From NCBI GenBank assembly GCA_037975125.1, contig CM075853.1:56457091-56521090 (forward strand): 64,000 nucleotides of DNA. Direction: 5' to 3'. The translations under genes were made by a program, and so were the position numbers. Shown one piece after another: positions 18,400 to 32,229 of this stretch (its first letter is position 1; each line of letters begins with the position of its first letter). This stretch comes from Latrodectus hesperus. Taxonomy: Eukaryota > Arthropoda > Arachnida > Araneae > Theridiidae. The notes below the pieces were generated by a model. It had not been told where the DNA came from. It saw nothing but the letters and a program-made list of their open reading frames with translations, and did not search any database.

Positions 18400-18770
18400 G
18401 TCTAGATGAACTTTTTCAAAAAGTCACGAACTTCGAAAGAAGCGCATCGAATAAAACATGGAATTTGACGAACTCGACGACTTCTATTAGATAAAAAAAA
18501 AAAAAAAGGATAAGCATTGGCATTCCGAGAAAGTGCATGGGGAACAAAGGGCTTTGTACAGGAAATCATTATTTTCAGGAAATATTTCTCCCTCGCCGGT
18601 TCCAACCGGAGAGGAAACTGGCGGGAAATTGCTTTTTCTAACTCCATATATGAAAACAGCTGCCTTGTTCTCGAGGTGAAAGCGCAGATATGTCCGACAG
18701 CCGAGATTTGTGTAATTAGTCAGAAAAGCGTCTGTTCTGAATGGGAATTTATCGAATTTCATTAGTCAAT
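18400..18770. promoter_or_regulatory. GC-richer island with a CP2/Grainyhead-like palindrome
   Basis: One of the most GC-rich non-transposon segments of the window. It contains CCGGTTCCAACCGG at 18596-18609, a 14-bp inverted repeat that also fits the CNRG-N6-CNRG consensus of the CP2/LSF/Grainyhead family. It is followed by ggagaggaaactggcggg and gtccgacagccgag. Frames are open on both strands for 80 to 90 codons but resemble no known protein. A regulatory element is the simplest reading; this is inference. Confidence 0.35.
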
Positions 18771-19508
18771 ATCAACTTTCTAATTTAGATCGAATGATTT
18801 TCCTTCAACTGTTATTATTCTATTTTAAAAATTTATATTTACATGAGATTTTAATTTAAAAAATCGTATTCTGAGAATAATAAAAGATTAGATATTCCTC
18901 ACGAACATAAATCACGATTTTCATTTTATAAATATGTAAAATACAATCATGTCATAAATATATATTTAATTTTAAAAGGATCTATTTTCACATGTTTGCA
19001 AATTCTTACCTTAAAATTGTCTTTCAAGTAATATGTTATTAACTTTTTCAGTCTCTTTTATCTTTCTATCGCCAAATAAGATAGATATGTAAATGCCTTC
19101 TTACTTAATGCTTATTTAACTTTAATTTGAACATTTAATAGAATTAAGAATATAAATAATGATGCATCAATTTTCGTAAAACTCCAATGCAATACAATAC
19201 ACAGCAAAGCTCTAAAGCAAATCTCTGAAGCTAAGCATTTGAAAAATATTTTCTTACTGAAAATACTTTTTCATAAATTACTAATAAGAAATTGTACAAT
19301 TTACTTGAAAATATTAAAAAAAATATGAATAATTATCATTACTTAATAATATTCAGTTAAAAATAATTAATATTAAACTTGCTTACACTCTAAATATGTT
19401 TAGCTGGAACATTAGGAATACATGAAATTTAAAACTCTTAATATATAGTAGAAAACATCGATTTCACCGATACATAAAAAATGGTAATATTTGAATGGAT
19501 TAATGGAT

Positions 19509-19516
19509 ACACACAT

Positions 19517-19593
<77 letters not shown>
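19509..19593. repeat. Compound (CA)n/(TA)n microsatellite
   Basis: A short imperfect CA tract passes into an uninterrupted TA run. It lies about 250 bp upstream of the Tc1-like transposase relic. Confidence 0.95.
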
Positions 19594-19596
<3 letters not shown>

Positions 19597-19841
19597 TATA
19601 TGTAATCAGCCAGTAAATTGTAGAAAAGAGGTTCTTACTATCAGTACAATAAATTCGAAATACGTATGTAAGTTAAATGTCATGAGCAAAACGTCCTTGT
19701 GACGTGGTTGTACGCAAAATGATTTCGCTCAGCATGTCCAGCTCAAGACTATAATAAAAAGAAGAACGCAGGCATAACCAAAAACATTCGTTGCAAATGG
19801 AAGTAAGTTTTCTTTTCATGAAGTATGGCTAGAAAAACTAC

Positions 19842-20435
<594 letters not shown>

Positions 20436-20859
20436 CCATTCACTGTTGAGGCAAAACCAACAACAACAATAGGTACAAATTACTGCACCATTCCATAGGT
20501 TTCTATTTGTGAATATTTCATTTTCCATATGTCAATAAATGTAAAATAGCGAATACAAAGCTAATGCCATACTTTTACGAAAATAAATCTAAGACAATCG
20601 TAAGAACTCGACATTTGCAATAAATTAATTACCTTAAAATTTAGGTGTTAAGACACTTTATTATCAAAATAATGTAAATATGAAAAGTAAGAATGAAAGA
20701 CAATTTTAAGTTCTGAATTTTAAAGTTCTTAAACATTTTAAGAAACGTAAGTTTTAATTTGTTAAATCAACCATGTTATGTAATTACAAGGTATACCAGA
20801 GAATTATTGCCTTTTTAATGAACCAAGAGAACATGACCTACAGAAAGTGTAGCCAATGA

Positions 20860-21527
20860 TTAGTCCTCAAAGTAACCACCAATCGTTCCAGCACCTTCTG
20901 CCAACAATGTCTCAAGTTGTGCAAACTCCTTGCGGTAAAATTAGGGGATTTCGGACGTAAGGAAGTCAGTGAGTGCTTGGTGAAAGTCTGCTTTCATTTG
21001 TAATGGACTTTTTACGAAGATGATTGTCCATAGACTAGCAGAAGTGGTAATCTGATGGTTCAAAATCAGGTGAGTAAGGAGGAAGTCACAGTCTTCCAAC
21101 TAAGTCACTGTCCTATATTCCTGACCACTCACCGACGTGCAACTTCCTATTAGCGACCAAGAACATTACACGCTTGTGATCAACCAGTGCTGGCTCCTTC
21201 TGTTGTAATACCTTTAGCACACATTTCAAATGCTGCGATTGCAGGTTCGCAGTGACAGTTTGGAGCGTTGGTAGCAGCTCATAGTGAATCACTTGACGAC
21301 TAGTTCACCAAACACCAGCTTTATCACAGAGGGACAAATCTCCTGAATTGAATTTGTGAAAAATCAAAGTATTACAGTACTTTCAATCACAACACTAACC
21401 CTAAATACTTGACATATTCGGCGACTTGATGCAGCAGCTGGTACGATTGCTTTGAAATCTTAAAGTAAACAACACCAAATGAGCTCCTTCGACAGGTACA
21501 TTTCTCTCGACTGACCGGAGTCTCCAT
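20860..21527 (-). pseudogene. mariner-like transposase, decayed
   Basis: On the minus strand a start codon (plus bases 21525-21527) opens METPVSRE, like the start of irritans-type mariner transposases. Further on are VIHYELLP, QQKEPALVDHKRV, then LPPYSPDFEPSDYHF, then EFYRKEF, and a stop at 20860-20862 after GGYFED. These are the mariner landmarks in the right order. The HDNARPH-like motif reads VANRKLH, so the second catalytic Asp is replaced by Ala; the third, in PSD, remains. The relic is about 670 bp against roughly 1 kb for an intact mariner gene, so parts of the N-terminal half are lost, and several frameshifts and stops interrupt it. Confidence 0.8.
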
Positions 21528-24500
21528 CACGTCATACATTAATTTACATATTTATTCTCACTTCATTCAACGGCAACTCGAAAGCGACATGAACTTTCTT
21601 GCTTATCTTATACTTTGTATGAAAAGACCAGATCTTTTTTGTTAGGATAACTCATGCTTAAGACATTAAAAATGTATGTTTTCTCGAATGTTTACTACAG
21701 CGATAATGGTAGTATTAATTTAAAAACACAATTTCCCCATTAAAAGTGCTACTTCTCAACATATCAGACATGAAATTAATATTTTTTTATATTGGCATTA
21801 TTTCACAGCACTTAGTTTTTAACATTAAAAGTAAAAACTTTTGTATTACTTTGCTCCTTCATTTTATCAACATTTAACGAGAAAATATAATGAAGCAAAA
21901 CAAGTTCTCACGCAATACAAAACTTGATTCACTATTTTGAGATAATATGCTAAGTAATTATTCATACTTCAGAATTGTTGTTTCTTTGTTTTTATTAAAA
22001 ATGAAAACAGATGTTTGTGATTTTAAAGAAAATTCATTATGTTCCTTTTTATTTTTCTTTATCTGAAAAGCAATATTCCAAACAATTCTTTTTATTCAAA
22101 TTTATTTAAACTAGAACAGTCTTATCTAGTTTGCTACAGTAGAAAAGACTACAGTTTAGCATTTGATTGTATTTAAAGAGTTTCTATTATTTTCTCAGAT
22201 GAATAAAATTTTCTTTCTCCAAAACTCACTTGCTATATGTTTCTTAAAACTTAAATTTTACATTCCACTAAATTTAATTTTGTTATGTTAAGGAATTTGT
22301 TGCCAAAGTAGAAATAGTTTGAAAAACAGAAACTATTATTAAATATGTGTTTAACTGATATGAAAATATTAAAGTATTTAATATTACTTGTATATATTTA
22401 TTTTCAGTATTTAATATATAAATGATCTTTAACTTTTAATAAAAATTTATAATAAAAAAATTATTATCAAAAAACTAGAATTTTAGGTAATTAGCAATGG
22501 TGTTTCACAAACACACACACACACACAACACAGCTAAAATATATAATAAATGAATTGAAATATATGTAATGAAAACACCCGGATAAACATTTTCTAATAA
22601 TGTACTCTAATAACATAAAGTCTACTTTTGTTATTGAAAAAATTAGAATTTTTTTTTTCTGTATGCATAAATGCTTGGCAAATGTTTTCCTTTCACTATT
22701 ATTATTTAATATTTTGAAAGCTTTTGGTAAAAAAAAGTCCTAATTTTTTTTTATTTTCACAACTCGCTTATGCTAATAATAAGTCGCGTTTTTTTATTTT
22801 TGGTATATTTTAAATTCAGCATATTCTTTCACTTTACTAATTTAAATTTTTTTATAGGTCATTTAAATTTTTTGAATGAAAATTATGGAAATCTGAAACC
22901 TTAATATTATGTTTCTTTTTTTTAGATGAAAGTTAAAAAATTTTAAATTAGTGGTGTTATTCGTCTTCACAATGAACTACCATCATTCAGGAATTTGTAA
23001 ACAACAAACACCTTAATGGTATTATAATTTCGTTCCAAGATAAACAACCACTAGGCGTATTTCTTTATTAAATTGAAAATACGAAAGAAATTCTGGGAAG
23101 GTGAAAGTTCTTCAACAGGATCTAGTCATTTTCTTTCTATGCATCACTACTTCACTATCAAAATGATTATCCAAAGTCATAAAGTCAACGTGCTTTCCAT
23201 TGTTAAATAAGAGCCCTTTCGTTGTAATATTATTATTTAAATTCAAAGGATATCAAGCAAAAAACAAATTTTAAAATTTCAAATTTTATAAAAAATATCA
23301 AGCAATATAAAGCAAAAATAACAATGGAAAATAATATTTTTACTATATTTCTTTCATAAAGCTAAAATTTTAAAAATAAACAATTTTGAAAGATTATTAT
23401 TAATTAATTTTTTTTATTTTTTAAAAACACATTTACTTTATTGATGCTTTAATATTCATCCATTTTATACGTATAAGCACATAATAATTTGAAATTTTCT
23501 ATTTTTGCTAATTTTTATTCAATTAAATCTTTTAATATTGAATTAATAGTTTAGTATCAATAATCTTATTAATTAAATAAATATAACCTCAATGGCAATT
23601 TTTACTCTTCTAAAAATGTTATTTCGAATAATAAAGACAATAACAAAGTAAGAATGAAAGTATACATACATGTGTATATATAAAACATTGTTTCATTTAA
23701 TACCAAAAATTTTCCTTTATGAATACTATATACACAAACAAATTATTTTAAGTTCCTTTCAACGAAAAATATGTGGAAGTCATATGTTAATTACACATGT
23801 GATTTGTATGTATCATGAGACATTTTTTAGGTTGATACAGTTTTACCAAAAGAATTCCCAAGTCAAATCTAGATTTGAATACTACGGATATTGTTGAACG
23901 CTCTCGGTAAATGCATTTATCTTCTTCCATTTCCACTATTATTGCTCTTTCTCTTATATAGCAAAAACATAAGCTTTTTTTTCTTACTCAAATCTAAACC
24001 CCAAATAGTTAAACTGAAATATAGATTAATGTGTACTACAGTTTATTGTTGTAATAACACTTCATATTAAAGGTACTTTTCCAGCAGTCACAGATCTAAA
24101 TTGATATTTCATTCTTCTTTTATTTAAAAAAATTCAAAATTAGCTGTTCTGTGAGGGATAGATAACTAGATCTACTGTCAGTCTAGTGTAATGTTATGTA
24201 TTTACTAAGTGCATAAGAGATAGAGAGAGAGAGATTATTGATATTTTCTATAGCAAAAGTGTTTACAATCATATAGCATCTCTCAAAATATTCGAGTAAT
24301 TTTCTTTATTTATTGTTAAACATTGTTCTGACAAATTAATATATTTGCTTCTCAAAGCTTCAATGCCTCATGAAATTAATAAACAATATTTCCTAATACA
24401 AATTATTCATATCATTTTAATCTATATATGAATAATATAATACGGCTTTTTCATTTTTTTCTATATATCAATAACTGTGCTCTATGGCGGAATAGGTCTC

Positions 24501-24674
24501 AAATAATCAGTACATTTCAGTTAGATTTAAATTATATTCTTTCTCTTACCTCATTTATAAGCTTTTATTCATGCATCAAAATTTCTTTCCTGCGTGCTTT
24601 ACATGTCAAAGAATTATTAAAAAATTCCTATAATATTAGGCTGTTCACAGACAAATGAACCATTGATTTATAGT
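21528..24674. other. AT-rich non-coding stretch
   Basis: The first part (to about 21660) may be the 5' flank of the mariner relic, but no terminal inverted repeat was recognised. A (CA)n run lies at 22510-22527. The 75-codon frame at 23670-23897 and the 76-codon frame at 24428-24658 have no recognisable domain. Nothing else is seen. Confidence 0.5.
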
Positions 24675-24967
24675 TCTTAAATTCATTTGTTGTTGTGTTT
24701 TGCCTGTTAGGCTGGCAATATGGAGTGCGCTGCTCCACTTTTCCAATTAAACCAGAAATTTGTTGTGGAGTACGACTTCCTCAGTACATACATGCCATAG
24801 GTACCCGTTTATTGGGTAGGAAACCCTTCACAACCCATTCATACAAGGAAAGAACAGGAGAGAGAAAAGAAAGTACATCCATGTCCAAACCGGGATTCGA
24901 ACCCAAGACCTCCCTACCCGTACTCAGGCACGCTGACCACTAAATAGTGTGGGCTGTCTTAAATTCA
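24675..24967 (-). mobile_element. tRNA-derived SINE, minus strand, with 11-bp target-site duplication
   Basis: On the minus strand the element has a B box GGTTCGAATCC (plus bases 24893-24903) followed by the same cggtttgg-acatggatgta segment as the SINE at 43327. The A-box region is degenerate (ttTAGTGG). The body shares tatgaatg and taaacgggta with the other SINE but then diverges, so it is another subfamily. The element ends in acaacaacaaat. The repeat tcttaaattca flanks it on both sides (24675-24685 and 24957-24967), which marks retrotransposition through target-primed reverse transcription. Body 24686-24956. Confidence 0.85.
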
Positions 24968-25064
24968 GCTATCCATGCCAATAATCCTATTAAATTATTT
25001 ATTAAATTTAATATCTATTAGTATTATTGTACAGAAATAAATAAATTTCATTTTTAAATTACAT

Positions 25065-25310
25065 AAATATGTACTTATATATCTGCTTAATTTTCATCAT
25101 AATAAAAACTTTATTTTTATATCAATGCATAACATATGTACTATCACTTTTCAAAAAATAAATAATGTAAATAAATGTATTTCAAGGAATATGCAAATAT
25201 GTACTTATATACTAAATATATTTATTTAATTTTCATCATAATAATAATTTCATCCTTATATCAATGCATCAAGTATGTATTATCACACTTTAAAGAATGA
25301 ATAACAATAT
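25065..25310. repeat. Diverged tandem duplication, period about 130 bp
   Basis: Copy 1 begins at 25065 and copy 2 at 25195, both with aaatatgtacttatat, followed by taattttcatcataata and then atatcaatgcat. Many differences separate the copies, so the duplication is old. Confidence 0.75.
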
Positions 25311-25694
25311 CATATAAAACATATATTATAGTAAAAAATATTTTTCATGAACATAAAAGCTATCTTTTGGATAAAACTTTATATAATGTAGCATATATTA
25401 TTAATAACTTCTTTAAAACAGCTTTATTTTAAAGTTTTGATTTATTAAATAACGGCTTTTATATGTAAACCCTTTTTTAAGATACATTTTATTTACAAAC
25501 TACAGACACGATAAATTATCTTATTCCATAAAACAGAAACCATGATATTTTATAGTAAATGAAATATATTCGGAGAAAAACTATGAATATAAACAAGTTT
25601 CAGGTCAAATACTGTTCATATTTTAAAAGCATGTTTTGAAATTACAAACATGATGGGAATATTTATTATTTGTAAAGGGATATTTTGAAAGCTG

Positions 25695-25719
25695 ATATAT
25701 ATATATATATATATATATA
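25695..25719. repeat. (TA)12 microsatellite
   Basis: Short TA run in AT-rich DNA. Confidence 0.9.
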
Positions 25720-26439
25720 ACATATTTATGATTTAATCTCCAATACATGTCATTTTTTATTTCAAGAATTTCAAAATATATTATTTCAAATGCATAAATT
25801 TTTTATGAATATAATGTATTACTTTTTTAATATTCATTCTCTCCATTGAAATTTTAAGAATAATAATTCCTTTTCCCCATATATACGGAATAACCATTTT
25901 TAATACAACTTTAATGATGATCTTTTAAAAATACTTTTAAGTATGTACATTTAATCAGAAAACATATTGCATTAAATTCCATTGAATAATATATTTAATT
26001 TATATTTTCCTTTCTCACAAAGATGCAAAGTGTAAATTTTTTTGCAAATCATAATTTTTCATTTAATATCAAACTTTAATCTATGTCAATTTAATATATT
26101 TAAAGGAAAACAAATCAAACAAATTAGTTACAATAATAACTTTAAAACTTTAGATTTTAAACTTGAGTTGAAATAGTTATAACAATATGTTTCATTTTGA
26201 CGTTTCATCCTATTATTTTCACTTTCATTTAACAACTGAAGTATACAAATATATGAGGGTAATAAATTTCGTTTAGAAAGATTTAGTGACACTTTCCGTA
26301 ATTCTTCAGGCAATTCTTGCAGCAAATGATTTTAGAGAATATTTTATCACCTGTGTGTTAAATACAGTCGTAAACTTCACGCTATATGGTGTGTGGAGAA
26401 ATGATTATAAATCACATTTTACCTCACACAAAAAATAGC
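25720..26439. other. AT-rich non-coding stretch
   Basis: Low-complexity A/T sequence. Nothing recognisable. Confidence 0.5.
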
Positions 26440-26930
26440 AATAGGAAAAAAGAGTTATTTTTCGCCAAAAGTGTCTCGGATTCAGTATGACTACATCTAT
26501 TCGAGAAAAAAAAAACTTCTAAGTGGAAAGAAAGAAATGCCGCCGCTATCTATTTTTCCAACAATCCAGGTGACGTATCCAGGGAAGAAAGGAGGGTGTA
26601 GGGAATGGAACCAATTTCTTCAGGTTGGTTTCCCAAGCAGGTACCATCTCTTAAAGCACACTAAACATCCACGAACTGAAACCGCGGCTCATCTTTATTT
26701 ACGACTGGGAAAGTGACACTTGAGTTTCGCTTTTATTTGCATTTCGGCTGACGTCAAGTGGCCAACTCGGAAACAAATGTAGCTTGAAAAGATTGGAATG
26801 GTTCCTAGGAGACGGAACTTCGAATGTTTGTTCTTTGGAGTTCGGTAAAATGTAGATACTACTGTTCTAGTACTATTAGTGTTGCTAGAGAATCGTTGAA
26901 CTGGGTTTATAGTAAAGAGCAAATACTTCT
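26440..26930. promoter_or_regulatory. GC-richer island with POU, CRE and NK-2 type motifs
   Basis: Within about 50 bp there are an exact octamer ATTTGCAT (26735-26742), an exact palindromic cAMP-response element TGACGTCA (26749-26756), an overlapping NK-2 type site TCAAGTGG (26754-26761) and a second, inverted TCAAGTG (26717-26723). The island also has gccgccgc, gaaccaatttc and accgcggc. No frame resembles a known protein. The motif density suggests an enhancer; binding and conservation are not shown here. Confidence 0.4.
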
Positions 26931-29900
26931 AAACTTTTTGAGTATGCAGTAATTTAGCTCTGCTCTATATTATTGGGTATGCATCTGCTTAATATTGCAT
27001 GAAGTCCTTATCAGAGTAAATGATTAAAAAATAAATTGACTATATAAACTATATTATGATAAATTTTATTTTTATCTTTTTTAGAAATTAAACATTTTTA
27101 TTGTACAGCAAAAAAGAATTAAATTATATAGAATTAAATAAAAATGTCACGAAATTCTGTGTTTTACGTAATTTAATAAAGATTAAGAATTGTGTGCCTT
27201 TTTTCGTCAAAATATGATCAGATTAACAAAAAATTGTGTAGTGAAGAAGATTCAATGTATGATTTAAAAAGTAACGATATAATGATTGAGAATATCAATT
27301 ATTGATTTCATGAATACGTTGAATTAAATTTCTGTGTGTGTGCATTTATTTTTTTATCTTCAATGTAAGAAGCCATAAATTTCTTTATCCAGCTTTTTTT
27401 ATTCAAAGCTTAGAATTGATATTCTTTACTAACTATTTTATCGTTGATTAATTCTAATTTATATACAAAATAAAGAAATAATCCTTGACTAATATAAATT
27501 AGTATTAGTATGCCTTTGACTAATTTAGGGATTAAAAGTAATATTAATCAAAGTAGTATTAATATATTATGTCTTAGAGTAATGCTCTCTCTCTCTATTT
27601 CTAATCACTAACAAATAACTTAAAATGTAATTTTTGCTATTTATATTTTTGGTTTGGTTTACTTCTTGAAATTCTTCAGTTTCAAAGTTAGAATGTAACA
27701 ACTTTCAAGCTAAATAACTAGTATATCTTAGTTTAAAATAAAATTGCTTGAATTTAAAAAATTGCGATTCAATTCTTTCTATGTGTGTAAAAATAAAGGT
27801 ATTTTACCGCGTAAACAAAAGATTTACTACTAGAAATCTGTTTAATATATATGAAAATTTTAGAACATGAATCGTTGATTTTATTCTATGAGCTCATAGC
27901 ATTTTATACCGCGGTTCTGATTAATTATAAAGTCTTTGAAACATTTGGTTACTTTTCATCAAAAATGTGTTTAATTCATCTAAATTAATTCATTCTATAA
28001 ATAACATGCATTAATATTTATTTGGTAAGCACTGAAATTTGACAAATTGTTCAAAACCATATGACTAATAAGAAAAATGTAATTAAGAATTCCCATCAAA
28101 TTAAAAATAAAATATTGTAAATATTAAATACATTTAAAAGAACTTGAAATCACTCGTAATGAGCTTTTGTTAGAGGAATTTTTTAGTATAATAACTCAGT
28201 ATTTTTTTCTCAAAATTCGTATCACTAGGAATTCTGAACAATGAATTCCTAATAATATGAAGAACTTAAAAACGTGAATTTCTTTCTGAAATCACTAAAA
28301 TACAACATTTATACAAAAGTGAATATCACGAATCTTGTGAAGGGTATTGTTCAAAAATCAGAAAATTGCACTTTTTGTAATCTCGTTAAATAAACATGAG
28401 ATTTGCTTGTAAATTTTTAAAAGTTCATTCGGTCACACTTCAAAATATTATAGGAGTTTTAATGTAAATATATGTTGACAGTGTTGTGATAAGACACTGA
28501 AAACACTTCTATAGAGTACATGAATTTTAAAGAAAATCTCTGCCAAATAAATTATCTTAAGATTTCTATAATAAACCTTGTGTTTTTTCGAAATGAACAA
28601 CTACAGAGATTCGTTGTTAATTGTGTAAAATTATTTGTAATGCGATATCAGAAATATTCTAGATTCAGCAAATATCTTCATAAAAAGACATTGATGGAAA
28701 AGGTGTTCTCATGTTCATCTACAAATATAAAAGGTAAATCATATTTTATTTGTATAAAAATCCCCTTAGTTTTATTTTAAAAATATGAGCATTATATTAA
28801 CTTTATGAGCATTAATTGTCTTTTTCTTTAGTTTTTATCCATATTTTGAAATAGAAGGATTCTTTTACTCTAACATTTCTTGAAATAAAAATGTATACTT
28901 TAAAAATTATATTTTCTGTAATTATAAAATCAATTAAATCAATTCAGTAGAAAGTAAAAATAATGATTTTTATAGAAAATATTTTTATTTAAAAAACTAT
29001 TAAAATATTCAAATATTTTTATAAAACATGTATGATTATGGAAAATAGACAACCACTAGTATATTAACTGAATACAAATTGAAAATAAATTTTATGAGTG
29101 TGAATAGGATGTTTTGCTATGCATAATTTAATAACTGTATTTATCAATCTAATAATACATATTGTTATTTTTATTATCAATCATCACAATAAATATTTCA
29201 ATTATTGATTTCTTTTATTTTAAATGAAGTTTAATAATAAGTTTATTTATAAAATAGGAAGCGTTATAAATTCTTGCATGAATACATAAATATTTGATTA
29301 AATTAACCATATTATCTTCTCCAATATTTTCTGTTTTTATATACTAGAACAGAGAAAGAAAAATAATTTTACATCTAAAAATATATTTTAGGAATACGAA
29401 AAAGATTAAGCACTTCTTATATATATATAAAAATAAACGTAAAAAGAGAGAGAGAGAGAGAGAGAGATCTTGTATGTCTTAAAATTGGATTACAGATGTT
29501 TAGATTATTAATCGCTACATCTGAAAAAGATAACCTGATAAAATGAAGAAAACACTCCGTCTAAAAATCGATAGTAAGATGAAGATTTTAAATTCTATTT
29601 TATTTTGAAATTTTAATACATTTCTTAAACATTTCATTTTTTGTAAACTTATTCTACAAACATAAAAATGCACTTTTTTCTTATTATTGTGATCAGATGT
29701 GGGTAATATATTAGTTTGTTATTTTATAAATTACTTATTCATATTTTTATGCAATTATTTTTATTACATTTTAGTACCAGTTTTATGCACTATTCAATTA
29801 GCTTAATGGCAATTTACCAATCTGCTTATTGTTAACTCGAAACACTTCCCTCCAATATTGAGATTTGAAGATTCTTATCTAATAGCTTCCTAAAATGCTA

Positions 29901-30699
29901 TAGACCCAGACGATATAATTAGTTTATATAATTTAGTTTATATAAAAATTTTTATGTTAATTTTATTTATAAATTAAATGAAAATCCATTATATTTTTAT
30001 ATGAAGTGTTTCTCTGAATATTACAATTAAATGTATTTTGTCCAATTATTTTAGAAAATTTGTACAAAAAATAATTAAAAAGAAATCTATAACAATTTTT
30101 TTCATTCCTTACAAAACGAAATACTTTGTTTGATGCAAAAATTTTGCATTTTCTACTGAATAAAGAAATATAATTTTAAAATGTGTCTTTAAATAAACTA
30201 TTTCTTTCACAAATAGGGATTTAAAACAATTATAAATTCCTTTGCTGTAAAACTAAAATTTCCTTAGTTTTTCAAATTATATACTAAAAAGAGAAAAATA
30301 TTCTTTCTGTTTTGGAAGCATTGATTCGGATAAAAAGAAATAATAATCCCGAAAGCTGTTTACTACAAGGAAGCTAACAGTTCATTTCGTACAGTTTGGG
30401 TTTGGCTGATTATTATCATATTGTGATTCGTTTACCATTTGACTAAAGTCATAAATACTTTTTTTCAAGACAATACAATGATTTGAACTTCCATTCTCTT
30501 CCGTTCTTTATATTTAATATGTTCACTTAAGATTGTTTCTATTCAATTCACTCAAACTTATTTTCCACTAGAGTATTTTAAATTTAATAATTCTGCACTA
30601 TATATATTCTTATTACCATTTCTAACCAGAAATGAAATCAAGAGAGTCATTGCTGTTGATTAAACAATGATTTCTAACACATACTACGAAACATAAATA
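26931..30699. other. AT-rich non-coding stretch with a (GA)n run
   Basis: No gene recognised. A (AG)n run lies at 29445-29467 and a short (CT)n near 27587. The 86-codon plus frame at 28520-28780 has AT-driven composition and no known domain. Confidence 0.5.
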
Positions 30700-31140
30700 A
30701 ACTGGATGAATCCTATTCTTCCGGCACTTTACGAGTTCTTCTGAAACATGGGAATAAGTCTTTCAAAAAGGGACAATTTCTATTTCTATAGCATGAAGAG
30801 TAACAAAGGGCTGATACTTCCACAAAAGTAAAACAACTTGCACGTGTGTGTTCGGTTCAAGCGTGGGCGTAGAAACCGAAACGTGACCACAATAAATATG
30901 AATTGTTTTTTGTTTCGTTTTTCAAGAACACGACACAGAGATGCTTTAGCGTGATTCAGCTCGTGAGAATGACCTTCGAGTCTGTGTCGGTGCGAGGTCA
31001 AGAGCAGCTAACGAGTAAAATAATAGATGTTTCTGTTTCCCGTTGTGGTCGAGCGGTCATTTAATTCAACTGCTTACAATCATCAGACGCGGTGTCCTCT
31101 GGCACGTGACTTAGCAGACAGACTGGATAAAATGCGGCTA
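30700..31140. promoter_or_regulatory. GC-richer island, possible regulatory element
   Basis: Balanced composition with gcgtgggcg-type and cacgtg motifs (ctggcacgtgac near 31101, an E-box). A tRNA A-box-like string TGGTCGAGCGG occurs at 31046-31056 but no B box follows. The 71-codon minus frame at 30786-31001 has no known domain. The role is inferred from composition. Confidence 0.3.
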
Positions 31141-32229
31141 AGCAAATAGTTTTTAAGATAAAATTAAATTCGTGTTTTTTATTTATTAATTTAATACATT
31201 TATTAAACAATTTTGTCATTGCTTTATTTTGACATATAACTCATTTAATTTTTTTACTCTAATTTAAACACCTAGACTTTAACTTATAAGCAAACATTCA
31301 TTAAAAAATCTAAACAAGTTATTACGTATAATTTTAACTAAAAAGTAGTTATTTTTTATTGTTCTGCTTAGAACTTTTATCATTCTATAAATAAAAAGCA
31401 CATGAAAAATGTCTTAGATATCGCAAAATATCTTAAATTTCAAAATAATAATTAAAGCAGCTTCAATTTAAAAAATTAATTTTTGATATATGGTTACAAA
31501 TTATATAAATGTTTCAATAGAAAGTTTTTACCTAAATTAAGTGCAAATCACGAATTATTTAAATAAATTATCTTACTATAAAAAAATTAATACTAAAATA
31601 TAAATATATTTTCTGATTAAAACAATTGATAAAGTAAGATTCAAAAAAATAATTTAAGTAAATTTGCTTTCGTTTTAACTTTCTAAAAATAGCATTTAAA
31701 TTATTTACATTTATAAGAGCAAGTTACTAAGAAACAGCTTTAAAACCAACTTAATTAATTCAATTATTGAGAATTCAAAATTTAAATTACCAAAATTAAA
31801 ATCTATTAAATATTATTTATTAATAAACGAGTTAATAATTTATATTTTAAAATATTTTTATATTAAAAAGTTTAGAGACTTGGAAATCTTATATCAAATT
31901 TATAAGAAAATTTACTTCATAAACTCTAATCTATATCATAACATACATGATGTTATTAATTGCTCAAAATTCCCAGACAGATTGAACACTAATCAATACA
32001 AACTTTAAAAAATTGAAATAGTAGCTTATAATAGAAAAATGTTCATTTAAGAACTTAAAAAAAATATATTTAGTGATAAAAAATAAACAAAAGTATTATA
32101 TCATGAAGTATACCCTCTTCTAGCACAAAACAATCTGCGACTACGATATAAAAAATAATTAACTTGCAGTTAACTCTTTATTAACGTTTTTCGATATAAA
32201 AAAATAAGTAAATATATTCTTTTCTATCA
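31141..32229. other. AT-rich non-coding stretch
   Basis: Low-complexity A/T sequence between two GC-richer islands. Nothing recognisable. Confidence 0.5.

Noticed and set aside
31046..31056. tRNA-like A box TGGTCGAGCGG
   Set aside because: No B box follows at a usable distance, and no tail or target-site duplication was found.
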